From the NCBI RefSeq assembly GCF_040947875.1, contig NZ_JBFRXN010000003.1, forward strand, positions 186,001 to 250,000: 64,000 nt of DNA, given 5' to 3'. The notes beneath the pieces were generated by a model that did no database searches, had not been told where the DNA came from, and saw nothing but the letters and a program-made list of their open reading frames with translations. The first letter of the stretch is position 1, and each line of letters opens with the position of its first letter. Both the position numbers and the translations under genes were made by a program. Positions 1-8,688 of the stretch are shown here, in pieces. The stretch is from Pseudomonas sp. MYb118. GTDB lineage: Bacteria > Pseudomonadota > Gammaproteobacteria > Pseudomonadales > Pseudomonadaceae.

Positions 1-444
1 AACCATCATCCCCGCGCGGCCATCCTTTATGACCCCAGCCACTTGTTGCTTCAGCAAATGGACTACCTGGGGTTTATCGACCGTTACCACTCACGTATCC
101 GCATGTTCCACGTCAAGGATGCGGAGTTACGACCCGATGCGCGCTCGGGTGTTTATGGCGGTTACCAGGGCTGGGTCGAACGCCCGGGACGGTTCCGTTC
201 ACTGGGGGATGGCCAGATCGACTTCAAGTCGATTTTCAGCAAGCTCACCCAATACGGCTTCACCGGCTGGGCGGTGCTCGAATGGGAATGCTGCCTGAAA
301 GATTCCGCCCAGGGCGCCGCTGAAGGCGCAGCGTTCATTCGCGAACACATGATTACCCGAAGCCAAAAGGCCTTTGACGACTTTGTCAGCGTCGCCAGCG
401 ATGTGGCTTCCAACCGGCGTTTGCTCGGATTGCCTGACGCCTGA
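1..444 (+). CDS. Sugar phosphate isomerase/epimerase, C-terminal part
   Basis: The reading frame is open from the first base, so the N-terminus lies outside the window; 147 codons remain. The fragment has the end of an AP-endonuclease-2/xylose-isomerase-like TIM barrel: DPSH, then FHVKD (metal-ligand type His and Asp), then GDGQIDFKSIF and a late WAVLEWE strand carrying a likely metal-binding glutamate. Such proteins isomerise or epimerise sugars or inositol derivatives in the cytoplasm. It is followed 42 bp later by an MFS permease on the same strand, so the two probably form a carbohydrate or nucleoside utilisation operon that began upstream. The substrate cannot be read from this fragment. 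Confidence 0.8.
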   Translation, partial: NHHPRAAILYDPSHLLLQQMDYLGFIDRYHSRIRMFHVKDAELRPDARSGVYGGYQGWVERPGRFRSLGDGQIDFKSIFSKLTQYGFTGWAVLEWECCLKDSAQGAAEGAAFIREHMITRSQKAFDDFVSVASDVASNRRLLGLPDA

Positions 445-486
445 GTTTCACCTCTTTCCTTCAATAACAATAAGACGGAGGCTGTT

Positions 487-1737
487 ATGACGTGGATGAG
501 TGCGCGCTTGAGCGCCATGATGTTTATGCAGTTTTTTATCTGGGGTGGCTGGTTCGTCACGCTGGGCACATTTTTGTCCAGCCAGTTAGGCGCCACCGGA
601 GGCCAGATCGGCATGGCGTTTTCGACTCAGTCCTGGGGCGCGATCATTGCTCCGTTCGTGATCGGGCTGATCGCTGACCGTTTCTTCAACGCCGAACGCA
701 TTTTGGCGGTGCTGCATCTGGTCGGGGCGGTGTTGCTCTATCAGCTCTATCGGGCCTCGGATTTTGCCGCGTTCTATCCCTACGTGCTGGCGTACATGAT
801 GATCTATATGCCGACCCTGGCACTGGTCAACTCCGTTGCCTTCCGGCAGATGCGCGACCCGGCCCTGGAGTTCTCGCGCATTCGGGTGTGGGGCACCGTG
901 GGCTGGATTGTCGCCGGTGTGGTGATCAGTTTTGTCTTTGCCTGGGACTCGAAAGCCGCGATTGCCAGCGGTGGCCTGCGCAACACCTTCCTGATGGCTG
1001 CGCTGGCGTCTCTGGTGCTGGGCGTCTACAGCTTCACGCTGCCGAATACCGCGCCGCTCAAAGCGGAGCAAACGCGAACCGGCTTCAGGCAGATGCTCGG
1101 CCTCGATGCCCTGGGCCTTTTGAAAGACCGCAGTTACCTGGTGTTTTTCATTGCGTCGATCCTGATCTGCATCCCGCTGGCGTTCTATTACCAGAATGCC
1201 AACCCTTTTCTGGCCGACATCGGCATGACCAATCCTACGGCGAAGATGACCATCGGGCAGGTCTCCGAAGTCCTGTTCATGCTTTTGCTGCCTCTGTTCA
1301 TTCATCGCTTCGGGATCAAGATTGCCTTGTTGATGGGCATGCTCGCGTGGGCCCTGCGCTACGTGTTGTTTGCCTACGGTAACAACGCCGACCTGGCCTT
1401 CATGCTGTTCACCGGTATCGCCCTGCACGGCATCTGCTACGACTTTTTCTTTGTGTCCGGGCAGATCTACACCGATGCAAAAACCCCGGAGCGTTTCAGG
1501 AGTTCGGCGCAGGGATTGATTACCCTGGCCACCTACGGCGTGGGCATGCTGGTCGGCTTCTGGGTCGCGGGCCACATCTCCGATTATTACGCCACTGCGG
1601 CGGGTCATCAGTGGCAGAGCATCTGGTTGTTCCCGGCGTTCTTTTCCCTGGCCGTGGTGCTGGTATTCATGTTCGCCTTTCGTGATGCACAACCCGCGCC
1701 GCCAGCGTCTGCCAAGGAGCGATCGGCGACGAGTTGA
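487..1737 (+). CDS. MFS transporter, nucleoside:H+ symporter (NupG-like) type
   Basis: This 416-residue inner-membrane protein has about twelve hydrophobic segments. The N-terminus (RLSAMMFMQFFIWGGWFV) and the following GxxxSxQSWGAIIAPFVIGLIADRF match the NupG/XapB nucleoside:proton symporter family, whose usual length is near 420 residues. A purine-rich ribosome-binding site (GACGGAGG) precedes the ATG. It sits 42 bp behind the isomerase/epimerase gene, and in pseudomonads such pairs usually belong to sugar or nucleoside catabolic clusters. Import of a nucleoside or related compound is inferred from the family; the real substrate is unknown. Confidence 0.85.
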   Translation: MTWMSARLSAMMFMQFFIWGGWFVTLGTFLSSQLGATGGQIGMAFSTQSWGAIIAPFVIGLIADRFFNAERILAVLHLVGAVLLYQLYRASDFAAFYPYVLAYMMIYMPTLALVNSVAFRQMRDPALEFSRIRVWGTVGWIVAGVVISFVFAWDSKAAIASGGLRNTFLMAALASLVLGVYSFTLPNTAPLKAEQTRTGFRQMLGLDALGLLKDRSYLVFFIASILICIPLAFYYQNANPFLADIGMTNPTAKMTIGQVSEVLFMLLLPLFIHRFGIKIALLMGMLAWALRYVLFAYGNNADLAFMLFTGIALHGICYDFFFVSGQIYTDAKTPERFRSSAQGLITLATYGVGMLVGFWVAGHISDYYATAAGHQWQSIWLFPAFFSLAVVLVFMFAFRDAQPAPPASAKERSATS

Positions 1738-1855
1738 TGTCAACCCCCGCTGGGAAATGACGATGGGCGGGGCTGGAAAAGCCGGATGGCGAATCGGATG
1801 TTCTTCAGACCCCGCGTCAGCCTTATTCCCAGCGCTCGGTGGCGGCATCGCACTG

Positions 1856-2260
1856 TCAATCAGCGAACGAAAACTCAGTTTGTTGAGTCGCTTTGAACGG
1901 CTGCCTGCCTTTGGGTAATGCCATTGGACGATGGCTTTTCGTCGTTTCAACTTCGGGAATCTGCAGTTGCTTCAACACTCCGGCGCGAGCAAGCTCACTC
2001 GTCTCATCTTCAAGGCGATTGATCAGGGATCTGATGGATTCACCCGTCTCCGTCGCAATGGTAATGGCCACCAGGGTCAAAGGGCTGACTTTCAAAGGAG
2101 GGCTGAGGGTATGCATCATCTCCAGAGTCGGGCTGCTCTGGGCACGCTCCAGCTTTGAGACGTAGGTACGACTGCTGACTTCTGCCAGGTTTTTTTGCGA
2201 AAGCCCTCGGGCGCCGCGCATCGCTTTGAGTACGGCAGCAAAGGCAGTTTTCAGTGACAT
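1856..2260 (-). CDS. XRE-family helix-turn-helix regulator
   Basis: This is a 134-residue cytoplasmic protein. Residues about 8-65 form an XRE/Cro helix-turn-helix: FAAVLKAMRGARGLSQKNLAEVS is the first part, YVSKLERAQSSPTLEMM is the recognition helix and following turn, and a short all-helical tail follows. There is no phage gene beside it and no obvious toxin partner, so it is probably a small stand-alone regulator. It lies between the convergent MFS gene and a same-strand membrane hydrolase gene whose stop is 113 bp upstream of this start. Its target is not evident from the sequence. Confidence 0.8.
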   Translation of the reverse strand: MSLKTAFAAVLKAMRGARGLSQKNLAEVSSRTYVSKLERAQSSPTLEMMHTLSPPLKVSPLTLVAITIATETGESIRSLINRLEDETSELARAGVLKQLQIPEVETTKSHRPMALPKGRQPFKATQQTEFSFAD

Positions 2261-2373
2261 AACACATTCCGACTTTGGTAGTTTCAGTGACAGCCCACGG
2301 ATCGTGCGGGCGCCCCAGGGGTGAGGCTAACACAGTGAAGTCGGAGGAGGGCCAGTGCAAGTATCGGGTTGGC

Positions 2374-3453
2374 TTATCGGCCCTCGGCATCACCCAGATA
2401 CTTGGTTGTCCAGGCTGCCAACGGCAGCGGTGGCTGTTGATAAAAAATGCGGTGCCAGATCAGGGTGAGGTCTTCGTAATTGAACAGCGAGTTGGTGCCC
2501 ATGCTGCAGCACCTTTCGGGGGTAATCGCTTCCCAGCCGCCGGCGGCATTGCGCTCGGCCATTTTGAAGCGGAAGGTGTAGTTGCTCGGAGTGCCCATAC
2601 GCAGGTCGGAGACCACCAGGCCATCCTCAACGATGTCGTAACGCAGCCAGTCATCTGTGAACCAGCGCAACCGATTGTGCAACGGTACCCCAGCCAGAGA
2701 CTGACCGAGTTCAAGATTGAATGAGTGGCGCTGCATTTCCGGCGGTGCTCGGTCAAATACGCTGCTCACACCCTCGTAATACTCGCCGTTCGGCGTTTTA
2801 GCCAGCACCCGCCATACCAGGCTGTTGTACGCCACGGGCAACGCGCGCACTTCACCGACGATGACACCTTGCTGACTCAGCACTGATGCAAACCGCTGCT
2901 CGACAACGAAGCGAGCCGCCAGGCACAAGCCCAGATAAGCCGTGCTCAGCAACAGCACCGTTCCCATGACGTACGTTGCACGCCCGGCAAAGCCTTTGCA
3001 CAGTGCGTAGATAACGGCCCCCAGCAGTGGCAATGTGTAGACAGGGTCGATGATGAAAACGGCTGACCAGCTTTCCGGCACCCATTGCAATGGCCAGAAC
3101 AGTTGGGTGCCGAAGGCCGTGAATGAGTCGAGCAGCGGATGCGTTACAAGTGTCAGCCAGAAGGCCAGGAACAGCCTGGTGAACGTATAACCCTTGTCTG
3201 GCCAACGCCGCTGGGCAAGCCAATGCACAACGAAGGCCAGCAGCAGGGCAACGCCTGTGAGCACAAAGATGGAGTGCGAGAAGCCGCGATGGAAGGTCAT
3301 CCTCGACACGGGGTCGGCGTAACGGATGAGCACATCCAGGTCGGGCAGGGTGCCCAATGCCGCGCCATACAGCAATGAACGTCTGCCCTGTATGCGGCCC
3401 AATACCGTGCCTTGAACTGCGGCACCGAGTACAGCTTGGGTGAGAGAGTCCAA
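2374..3453 (-). CDS. Inner-membrane metal-dependent hydrolase (YdjM/DUF457 family)
   Basis: This is a 359-residue membrane protein. The N-terminus MDSLTQAVLGAAVQG, the LPDLDVL acidic motif (about residues 36-42), HRGFSHS (about 54-60) and a later THPLLDSFTAFG are the conserved His/Asp pattern of the DUF457/YdjM LexA-regulated hydrolase family. About five hydrophobic segments follow in the first 200 residues. The C-terminal 150 residues are soluble and probably periplasmic. The family has no firmly known substrate; metal binding by the His/Asp motifs is established family knowledge. The gene stands alone between the XRE regulator and the sigma-factor gene. Confidence 0.8.
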   Translation of the reverse strand: MDSLTQAVLGAAVQGTVLGRIQGRRSLLYGAALGTLPDLDVLIRYADPVSRMTFHRGFSHSIFVLTGVALLLAFVVHWLAQRRWPDKGYTFTRLFLAFWLTLVTHPLLDSFTAFGTQLFWPLQWVPESWSAVFIIDPVYTLPLLGAVIYALCKGFAGRATYVMGTVLLLSTAYLGLCLAARFVVEQRFASVLSQQGVIVGEVRALPVAYNSLVWRVLAKTPNGEYYEGVSSVFDRAPPEMQRHSFNLELGQSLAGVPLHNRLRWFTDDWLRYDIVEDGLVVSDLRMGTPSNYTFRFKMAERNAAGGWEAITPERCCSMGTNSLFNYEDLTLIWHRIFYQQPPLPLAAWTTKYLGDAEGR

Positions 3454-3578
3454 TCGCCAGCTCCCTGGATACTTATCGGCGAAACGCTACTCACGAGGGT
3501 GCGCTGCCGCAATTGCTGTACCGTTACAGCATATGACAGCAAATGCCGGTTTTGCTGGAAGAGTCCGTTAGCCTGGCT

Positions 3579-4097
3579 TCAGAGGGCTTTCTGCCGACAG
3601 TGGAGCAGGGCCTCGCTGATCATGGCGTGGACCAGTGCTGGAGAAACGCCCAGGACTTTCGCGATGTCTTTCTGCTTCATACCGTGAATGCGGCACATTT
3701 CGAACGCATAACGAGTGCGCTCGGGCAAATCGGACAATGCTCCGCAAACCTTTTCCAGAACCTGTTGATCTGACACCAGTGCTTCCGGCGTTTCCGTCTG
3801 CGGGCCGGACACCTCGCTGCTGTCATCTTCGGGGAAGATCCAACGCTCTTCAAATTGACGGCGACGGTAGTGGTCGATCGACAGATTGCGCACTACACGA
3901 GTGAGGTACGAGGCCTGGGAGCGAATCGGCGCACTGGCGTCAGCTTCACCCACCTTGAGAAATGCTTCATGGACAATGTCTTCCGCATGACTGCGGCATC
4001 CCGTGATCCGGGCCGCGAGCCCAATCAAGCGCTGACGCCGCTCGAAGAACACTTCAAGCAACTGGGAACTGGTCCCCGCCGAATTGGGCTTTTGCAT
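3579..4097 (-). CDS. ECF RNA polymerase sigma factor, FecI type
   Basis: This 172-residue protein has the two ECF regions: region 2 at about residues 13-80 (FERRQRLIGLAARITGCR, AEDIVHEAFLKV, YLTRVVRNLSIDHYRRR) and region 4 at about 115-168 (LSDLPERTRYAFEMCRIHGMKQKDIAKVLGVS). The partner genes are the divergent anti-sigma factor FecR and the receptor downstream of it, so it should direct transcription of the receptor when ferric siderophore is bound. In most systems fecI and fecR lie on the same strand in tandem; here they diverge. A Fur-box-like sequence lies 50-75 bp upstream of this start. Confidence 0.9.
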   Translation of the reverse strand: MQKPNSAGTSSQLLEVFFERRQRLIGLAARITGCRSHAEDIVHEAFLKVGEADASAPIRSQASYLTRVVRNLSIDHYRRRQFEERWIFPEDDSSEVSGPQTETPEALVSDQQVLEKVCGALSDLPERTRYAFEMCRIHGMKQKDIAKVLGVSPALVHAMISEALLHCRQKAL

Positions 4098-4145
4098 GAT
4101 GCACCTGCATTGTTTTGATGAATCTGCCAGCGTGGCTCGTGAATC

Positions 4146-4171
4146 TATTATTATTAAGAATTATTTGCAAT
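4146..4171 (-). promoter_or_regulatory. Putative Fur box upstream of the sigma-factor gene
   Basis: Read on the minus strand, the AT-rich stretch GCAAATAATTCTTAATAATA resembles the GATAATGATAATCATTATC Fur consensus in its alternating A/T triplets. It lies between the divergent fecI-type and fecR-type genes, where iron repression by Fur is expected from known FecI systems. The match is imperfect and judged by eye. Confidence 0.5.
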
Positions 4172-4298
4172 AAGTCTCACAGGCAGTTCACCCTGAGTGC
4201 CATCAACCAGAGCCGAAAGGGACTTCAACGGCGTCCTGCAACTGAAACAAAATCACGGGACATGGAGTAAGCTTGCGAAAATTTCCCCTTTACCAGCC

Positions 4299-5267
4299 AT
4301 GATGACCAATCCTCCCAGCCCGCCGAAATCCACTGAAGAAATTGCTGCCGACTGGTGTGTGCTGTTGCATTTCGGCGAGTGCACGGATGCGGATCGTGCA
4401 GCGTTCCAGCGCTGGCATGACGCTGATCCGTCCCATGCGCTGGAATACACGAAAATGTGTCGAATCTGGCAGGTCAGCGAGCAGTTGCCGGCCAGCGTTG
4501 ATGTCGAGCGGAATGCACGTTCGCGCTGGAGCCAGCGTCTGCCCCTGATGGCGCGCGCGGCGGTGCTCGTGGTCGCCCTGGGGGCGGCTTGGGGTATCGG
4601 TTGGTCAGCGGGCATGCTGCCAGGCAGTGTTCGTTACTTCATGGCGCAGGACGTCCGTCGAGAGGTGTTGTTGCCTGATCAGAGCCAGGTGCAACTCAAT
4701 CAGCGCACGGGGCTGGTCTACCTGGGTTTTCGCGATCAGCGCCAGGTACTGCTACGCAATGGCGAGGCATATTTCGATGTGCATCACGACCCTGAGCAGC
4801 CGTTCGTGATTCGTGCCGATAACGCCAGCATCAGAGTCACCGGTACGCATTTCAATGTCTGGACCGGACCTGAACTCACCACGGTAACCGTGACTCAGGG
4901 TTCGGTATTGGCCGCGCGCAATGACGCCAGCAATGACAACAATCAGGGGGCGGTGCTCACCGCTGGAATGCAAGCGGCCTTCGGCCCCGATCGAATGCTG
5001 CAGTTGGCTCGCATTGATCCTTCCCGTGCCGCTGCCTGGCGCAATGGCAAGCTGATGCTCGATGATGTCAGCCTGCGCGAAGCGTTGCCCCTGATCAACC
5101 GCTACCTTGACGTACCGTTGAAGCTGGCGAGCAGCGATGTCGGCGATCTGCGCATCGGTGGCACCTATGACACCGCCGAGCTTCAGCAACTGGTCAGCGC
5201 GCTGCCGAAAATACTGCCCGTCAAATTACGCCACAGTGATCAGGCGACGCTCCTGCTGCGGCGCTGA
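4299..5267 (+). CDS. FecR-type anti-sigma factor / signal transducer
   Basis: This protein of about 322 residues has an N-terminal cytoplasmic DUF4880-type domain (EEIAADWCVLLHFGECTDADRAAF), one membrane segment near residues 88-108 (VLVVALGAAWGIGW) and a periplasmic FecR domain (VLLPDQSQVQLNQRTGL, RQVLLRNGEAYFDV, FVIRADNASIRVTGTHFNV), ending in a FecR C-terminal domain. It relays the receptor signal to the sigma factor. I chose ATG 4299 because it leaves the usual short leader before the DUF4880 helix; the frame stays open to a GTG at 4197, but that extension looks non-coding. The receptor gene follows 97 bp downstream. Confidence 0.88.
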   Translation: MMTNPPSPPKSTEEIAADWCVLLHFGECTDADRAAFQRWHDADPSHALEYTKMCRIWQVSEQLPASVDVERNARSRWSQRLPLMARAAVLVVALGAAWGIGWSAGMLPGSVRYFMAQDVRREVLLPDQSQVQLNQRTGLVYLGFRDQRQVLLRNGEAYFDVHHDPEQPFVIRADNASIRVTGTHFNVWTGPELTTVTVTQGSVLAARNDASNDNNQGAVLTAGMQAAFGPDRMLQLARIDPSRAAAWRNGKLMLDDVSLREALPLINRYLDVPLKLASSDVGDLRIGGTYDTAELQQLVSALPKILPVKLRHSDQATLLLRR

Positions 5268-5294
5268 AACCTGTCTCCTGGATTTCTTTTTTGT

Positions 5295-5311
5295 GATTTG
5301 CTGAACAAATC
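5295..5311 (+). promoter_or_regulatory. Inverted repeat between anti-sigma and receptor genes
   Basis: GATTTG and CAAATC are separated by five bases (CTGAA), about 55 bp before the receptor start. This is where a FecI-type promoter would be expected. It may be part of that promoter or a small hairpin; no firm -35/-10 pair could be assigned. Confidence 0.3.
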
Positions 5312-5364
5312 ATCCGCTCATTCGTCGATCCGGCATGCCCTTAAATCACGCTACCGGAAGCATT

Positions 5365-7740
5365 ATGAGCGCCTATCCATTGAATCGACCCGCCCTGCGT
5401 CTGCGCAACTGCATCGCCGCCATTCTGGGCCTGACACTGGTGACCGCCGTGCCGGCACTGGCCGACCCGGTCCAGGTCAATATCCCGTCCCAGGCGTTGT
5501 CGTCGGCGCTGTCCGATCTGGCCAGACAGACCAATCTGCAGATCATCTACAGCCAGGACACGGTGTCGGGCATTCGCAGTCGTGACGTCGCCGGAGAGAT
5601 GGAGCCGGAGGCAGCGCTGCGTCAGTTGTTGGGCGGGGCGAGGATTGCCTATCAGATCAATGGCAATCACGTGACCTTGCAAGGCCGCAGTGATGACGGG
5701 GCGATGGCCTTGCCCGTGACCAGCATCGTTGGCCAGGCCTACAGCTCCGTCAGCCCCAGCGACGGTTATGTCGCCAAGCGCGCTTCGGCGGGCACCAAGA
5801 CCGACACACCACTGGTGGAAACGCCGTACTCGGTGTCTGTGGTCACCCGCGAACAGATTGAAGCGCAGCAGCCGAAGACCATCGGCCAGGCCTTGCGTTA
5901 TACGCCGGGCGTCAATGCCGAAATCGCCGGCCCTCAGTTCGTCACCGACCAGTTGACCATTCGTGGTTTTCAGCAGGGCACCGGGCGCATGTTGCGTGAT
6001 GGTACGCGCACCTTCCTCCCCGAGTTCCTCGGCTGGGACGCCCCCGAACCCTATGGCCTGGAGCGAATTGAAGTGCTGCGCGGTGCCAGCTCGGTACTTT
6101 ATGGCGCCTCCGATCCAGGCGGACAGATCAACCTGGTGACCAAGCGGCCGACCGTTGAGCCGCTGCATGAAGTGCAGTTGCAGATGGGCAATCACAATTA
6201 CCAGCAGGCGGCCTTTGACCTGGGCGATGCGCTGGACGAGGAGGGCATCTGGAGTTATCGCCTGACGGGCCTGTTCCGCGAAGGCGACGCCCAGACCGAC
6301 CACATCACCAACCGTCGTCAGTACATCGCGCCAGCCATCAGCTACCGTCCCAGCGACGATACCGAGCTGACGTTCCTGGGCGAGTACCAGAAACAGACCG
6401 GCAACTTCGCCAACCCCTTGCCGGCTCAAGGCACGGTGTTTCGAGATGTGCGTGGCCGCCTGGACCGCGACACCTACGTGGGTGACACCGGCTACGACTT
6501 CATGACCAACGAGAAGACCTCGCTGGGTTACGTGTTCGAGCATCATTTCGACGAGGTCTGGACGGCGCGCCAGAACGTGCGTTACAGCGACTATCGCCAG
6601 GCCAGTTCCGAGATCGCCCTCTTCGGGCCAGTGGGCGACCAATACTCACGCTACAATGATCAACGCCAGGGTGATGGTCATCTGTTCACCATGGACAATC
6701 AGCTCCAGGCCAACTTCGCAACCGGGCCGCTCGAACACACCTTGTTGACTGGCGTCGACTACAACAACGGCAAGTTCAATCAGGACCAATCGCTGAACTT
6801 CATCCTGGAAAGTTTCGACGTATTCAATCCGGTGAACGCGCAGCCACTGACTTTCAGTCCGGTGGGTGCCAGCAGCTATGAACAGAAACTGTCGCAAACC
6901 GGTGTCTACCTGCAGGACCAGTTGAAGGTCGACAAGTGGGTGTTCCTGCTGGGTGGGCGCTACGATTGGGCCAGCAACCAGAAGGACGACCGTGCTCCGC
7001 AAACCCAGAAGGATGAGAAGTTCAGCGGCCGCGCCGGTGTTGTCTACCTCTTCGACAATGGACTGGCACCGTATGTCAGCTACAGCGAATCGTTTTTGCC
7101 GGTGATGGGTATTACCGCTGACAGCTCGCAACTTGATCCGGAAATCGGCAAGCAATACGAAGTGGGCCTCAAGTACGAGCCACCCGGTTCCAACAGCCTC
7201 TACACCATTGCCTGGTTCGACCTCACCAAACAGAACGCCACCGAGAACGTCAACGGCTTCTCCCGGCAGGAGGGCGAGGTTCGGTCCAAGGGTATCGAGC
7301 TTGAGGCCAAGACCGAAATCACCCAGGGTTTCAACCTGATCGGCAGTTACACCTGGAACGATGTCGAAATCACTCAATCGGACGTGGGCAACAAGGGTAA
7401 TACTCCGTTCCGGGTGCCGGAGCACATGGCGTCGCTGTGGGGAGACTACATCGTCCAGAGTGGCTCGCTGGAGGGTTTGCGCCTGGGGGCCGGCGCTCGT
7501 TACGTGGGCAGCACATTCGGCGATTCGGCCAACAGTTTCAAAGTGGACAGCTATTCGGTGGTCGATGCACTGGTCAGCTATCAACTCGGCAAGGTCGATG
7601 CTTCACTGGACGGCGTAGAGGTGTCACTGAATGCCACCAACCTCTTCGACAAAGAGTATGTGGCCGGTTGCTACAGCAACGTCGGCTGTCAGTACGGACA
7701 GCAGCGCACGGTCTACGGCACGGTGAGTTACAACTGGTAA
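5365..7740 (+). CDS. TonB-dependent siderophore receptor with signalling domain
   Basis: This outer-membrane receptor of 791 residues imports a ferric siderophore using TonB energy and signals to FecR. After a signal peptide ending near ALADP comes an STN domain (about residues 37-105; IPSQALSSALSDLARQTNLQ, EAALRQLLGGA), the mark of receptors that control an ECF sigma factor. Next are the plug (VETPYSVSVVTREQIEAQQPKTIGQAL, ERIEVLRGASSVLYGASDPG) and a beta-barrel ending in aromatic VSYNW. The Cys-containing loop near the C-terminus (YVAGCYSNVGCQYG) is typical of ferrichrome/hydroxamate-type receptors, so a hydroxamate is the likely ligand. ATG 5365 has a good ribosome site (CCGGAAG); an upstream in-frame ATG at 5335 does not. 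Confidence 0.93.
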   Translation: MSAYPLNRPALRLRNCIAAILGLTLVTAVPALADPVQVNIPSQALSSALSDLARQTNLQIIYSQDTVSGIRSRDVAGEMEPEAALRQLLGGARIAYQINGNHVTLQGRSDDGAMALPVTSIVGQAYSSVSPSDGYVAKRASAGTKTDTPLVETPYSVSVVTREQIEAQQPKTIGQALRYTPGVNAEIAGPQFVTDQLTIRGFQQGTGRMLRDGTRTFLPEFLGWDAPEPYGLERIEVLRGASSVLYGASDPGGQINLVTKRPTVEPLHEVQLQMGNHNYQQAAFDLGDALDEEGIWSYRLTGLFREGDAQTDHITNRRQYIAPAISYRPSDDTELTFLGEYQKQTGNFANPLPAQGTVFRDVRGRLDRDTYVGDTGYDFMTNEKTSLGYVFEHHFDEVWTARQNVRYSDYRQASSEIALFGPVGDQYSRYNDQRQGDGHLFTMDNQLQANFATGPLEHTLLTGVDYNNGKFNQDQSLNFILESFDVFNPVNAQPLTFSPVGASSYEQKLSQTGVYLQDQLKVDKWVFLLGGRYDWASNQKDDRAPQTQKDEKFSGRAGVVYLFDNGLAPYVSYSESFLPVMGITADSSQLDPEIGKQYEVGLKYEPPGSNSLYTIAWFDLTKQNATENVNGFSRQEGEVRSKGIELEAKTEITQGFNLIGSYTWNDVEITQSDVGNKGNTPFRVPEHMASLWGDYIVQSGSLEGLRLGAGARYVGSTFGDSANSFKVDSYSVVDALVSYQLGKVDASLDGVEVSLNATNLFDKEYVAGCYSNVGCQYGQQRTVYGTVSYNW

Positions 7741-7769
7741 ACCCGCGCACATTTTGCGGTGGAGCGGGG

Positions 7770-7806
7770 AAAAAGGCGGCTGATTCTGCCCCAGTGATCA
7801 GCCGCC
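7770..7806 (-). terminator. Rho-independent terminator for the GST gene
   Basis: A perfect 10-bp stem, GGCGGCTGAT with ATCAGCCGCC, encloses a 12-base loop. On the minus strand it is followed by five T residues, 77 bp after the GST stop. It may also attenuate read-through from the receptor gene on the plus strand. Confidence 0.7.
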
Positions 7807-7882
7807 GTTGAATGGTGGTGCAGCAGGATTGATCGCTGCATTCACTATCCGATAGGGCAGTGGATGCGCACCTGCCCGACCA

Positions 7883-8584
7883 TCAGCTTTTGGGTGCGCC
7901 TTGTTCGACCAGAGCGCGCCAGGTTTGAACGCTTGGGCGTTCTTGCATCTTGGCATGCCATGCTCGCAACGCGACGCACTCTTCGGGAACCGGCAGTTTT
8001 ACCAACGAGGCGAAGATCATCCCGCCCAGTACAGCGATGTCCGCCATCGAAAACTGCTCACCGGCAACGAAGGGTTGGCCTTTGAGCACGTTGTCGAAAT
8101 ATCGCATGCCTCGGACCGCTTTCTCGCCCATTTTCGCGCCCCATTCGGCGTTCTGATACAGCTCGACATCAGGCCCCAAGCCTGGAGTCGCGTGGTGAAA
8201 ATAGACGCTCACGGCATCGAGGAACTCGATCTCGGCGCGTTTGGTCATCATATGGATCAGCCCCTTCTCCAGAGGCGTTTCGCCTGTCAGCGTCGGATGA
8301 CCGTCCAGGCTGTCCAGATACTGGGTAATCGCAGTGCATTCCGCGATCAGTGTTCCATCCTGGAGCTCAAGTACAGGGAGCGTGCCGGAGTAGTTGATGG
8401 CAAGAAATTCGGGTTTCTTGTGCTCGCCGGTCCACAGGTTGACCGAAACGAATTCAATCTTCGGCAACAGCCCTTTTTCGGCGAGAGCGATGCGTACCCG
8501 GGCTGGGTACGGGCCATCGAACCAGTCGTGGATTTTCATCGAGGAAAGGGTGGAAGCATCAACGCGTTGCTGTGGAGTAGTCAT
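7883..8584 (-). CDS. Glutathione S-transferase family protein
   Basis: This 233-residue cytoplasmic protein has a thioredoxin-like N-terminal half (DGPYPARVRIALAEKGLLPKIEFVSVNL, then SGTLPVLELQDGTLIAECTAITQYLD with the glutathione-contacting ECxAI region) and an all-helical C-terminal half (FVAGEQFSMADIAVLGGMIFA, the conserved GST N-capping region). It should conjugate glutathione to an electrophile. ATG 8539 (MKIHDWF) is an alternative start nearer the family's usual beginning. It is divergent from a TetR regulator, and the shared 104-bp gap holds two operator-like palindromes, so expression is probably derepressed by an electrophilic or toxic compound. Confidence 0.9.
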   Translation of the reverse strand: MTTPQQRVDASTLSSMKIHDWFDGPYPARVRIALAEKGLLPKIEFVSVNLWTGEHKKPEFLAINYSGTLPVLELQDGTLIAECTAITQYLDSLDGHPTLTGETPLEKGLIHMMTKRAEIEFLDAVSVYFHHATPGLGPDVELYQNAEWGAKMGEKAVRGMRYFDNVLKGQPFVAGEQFSMADIAVLGGMIFASLVKLPVPEECVALRAWHAKMQERPSVQTWRALVEQGAPKS

Positions 8585-8593
8585 GAGAAAAGC

Positions 8594-8616
8594 ACCTGCC
8601 TATCAGTTGGTAGGTA
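8594..8616. promoter_or_regulatory. TetR operator copy 1 (GST side)
   Basis: ACCTGCC and TGGTAGGT form an imperfect palindrome around TATCAGT. The same core, CTATCAGTTGG, recurs 57 bp away at 8655-8665. It lies 10 bp upstream of the GST start, where a bound repressor would block transcription. Confidence 0.6.
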
Positions 8617-8650
8617 AAGATTGAGCCAGGATTTCCGGGCTGTCAATACC

Positions 8651-8672
8651 CTACCTATCAGTTGGCAGGTAG
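8651..8672. promoter_or_regulatory. TetR operator copy 2 (regulator side)
   Basis: CTACCT and AGGTAG form perfect 6-bp arms around the core ATCAGTTGGC. It ends 17 bp before the TetR start codon, consistent with autoregulation. It is the better palindrome of the pair. Confidence 0.6.
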
Positions 8673-8688
8673 CGTTGCAGCGAGTAGA

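Noticed and set aside
586-1950. A 454-codon minus-strand frame
   Set aside because: It mirrors the nucleoside permease gene and has no recognisable domain.
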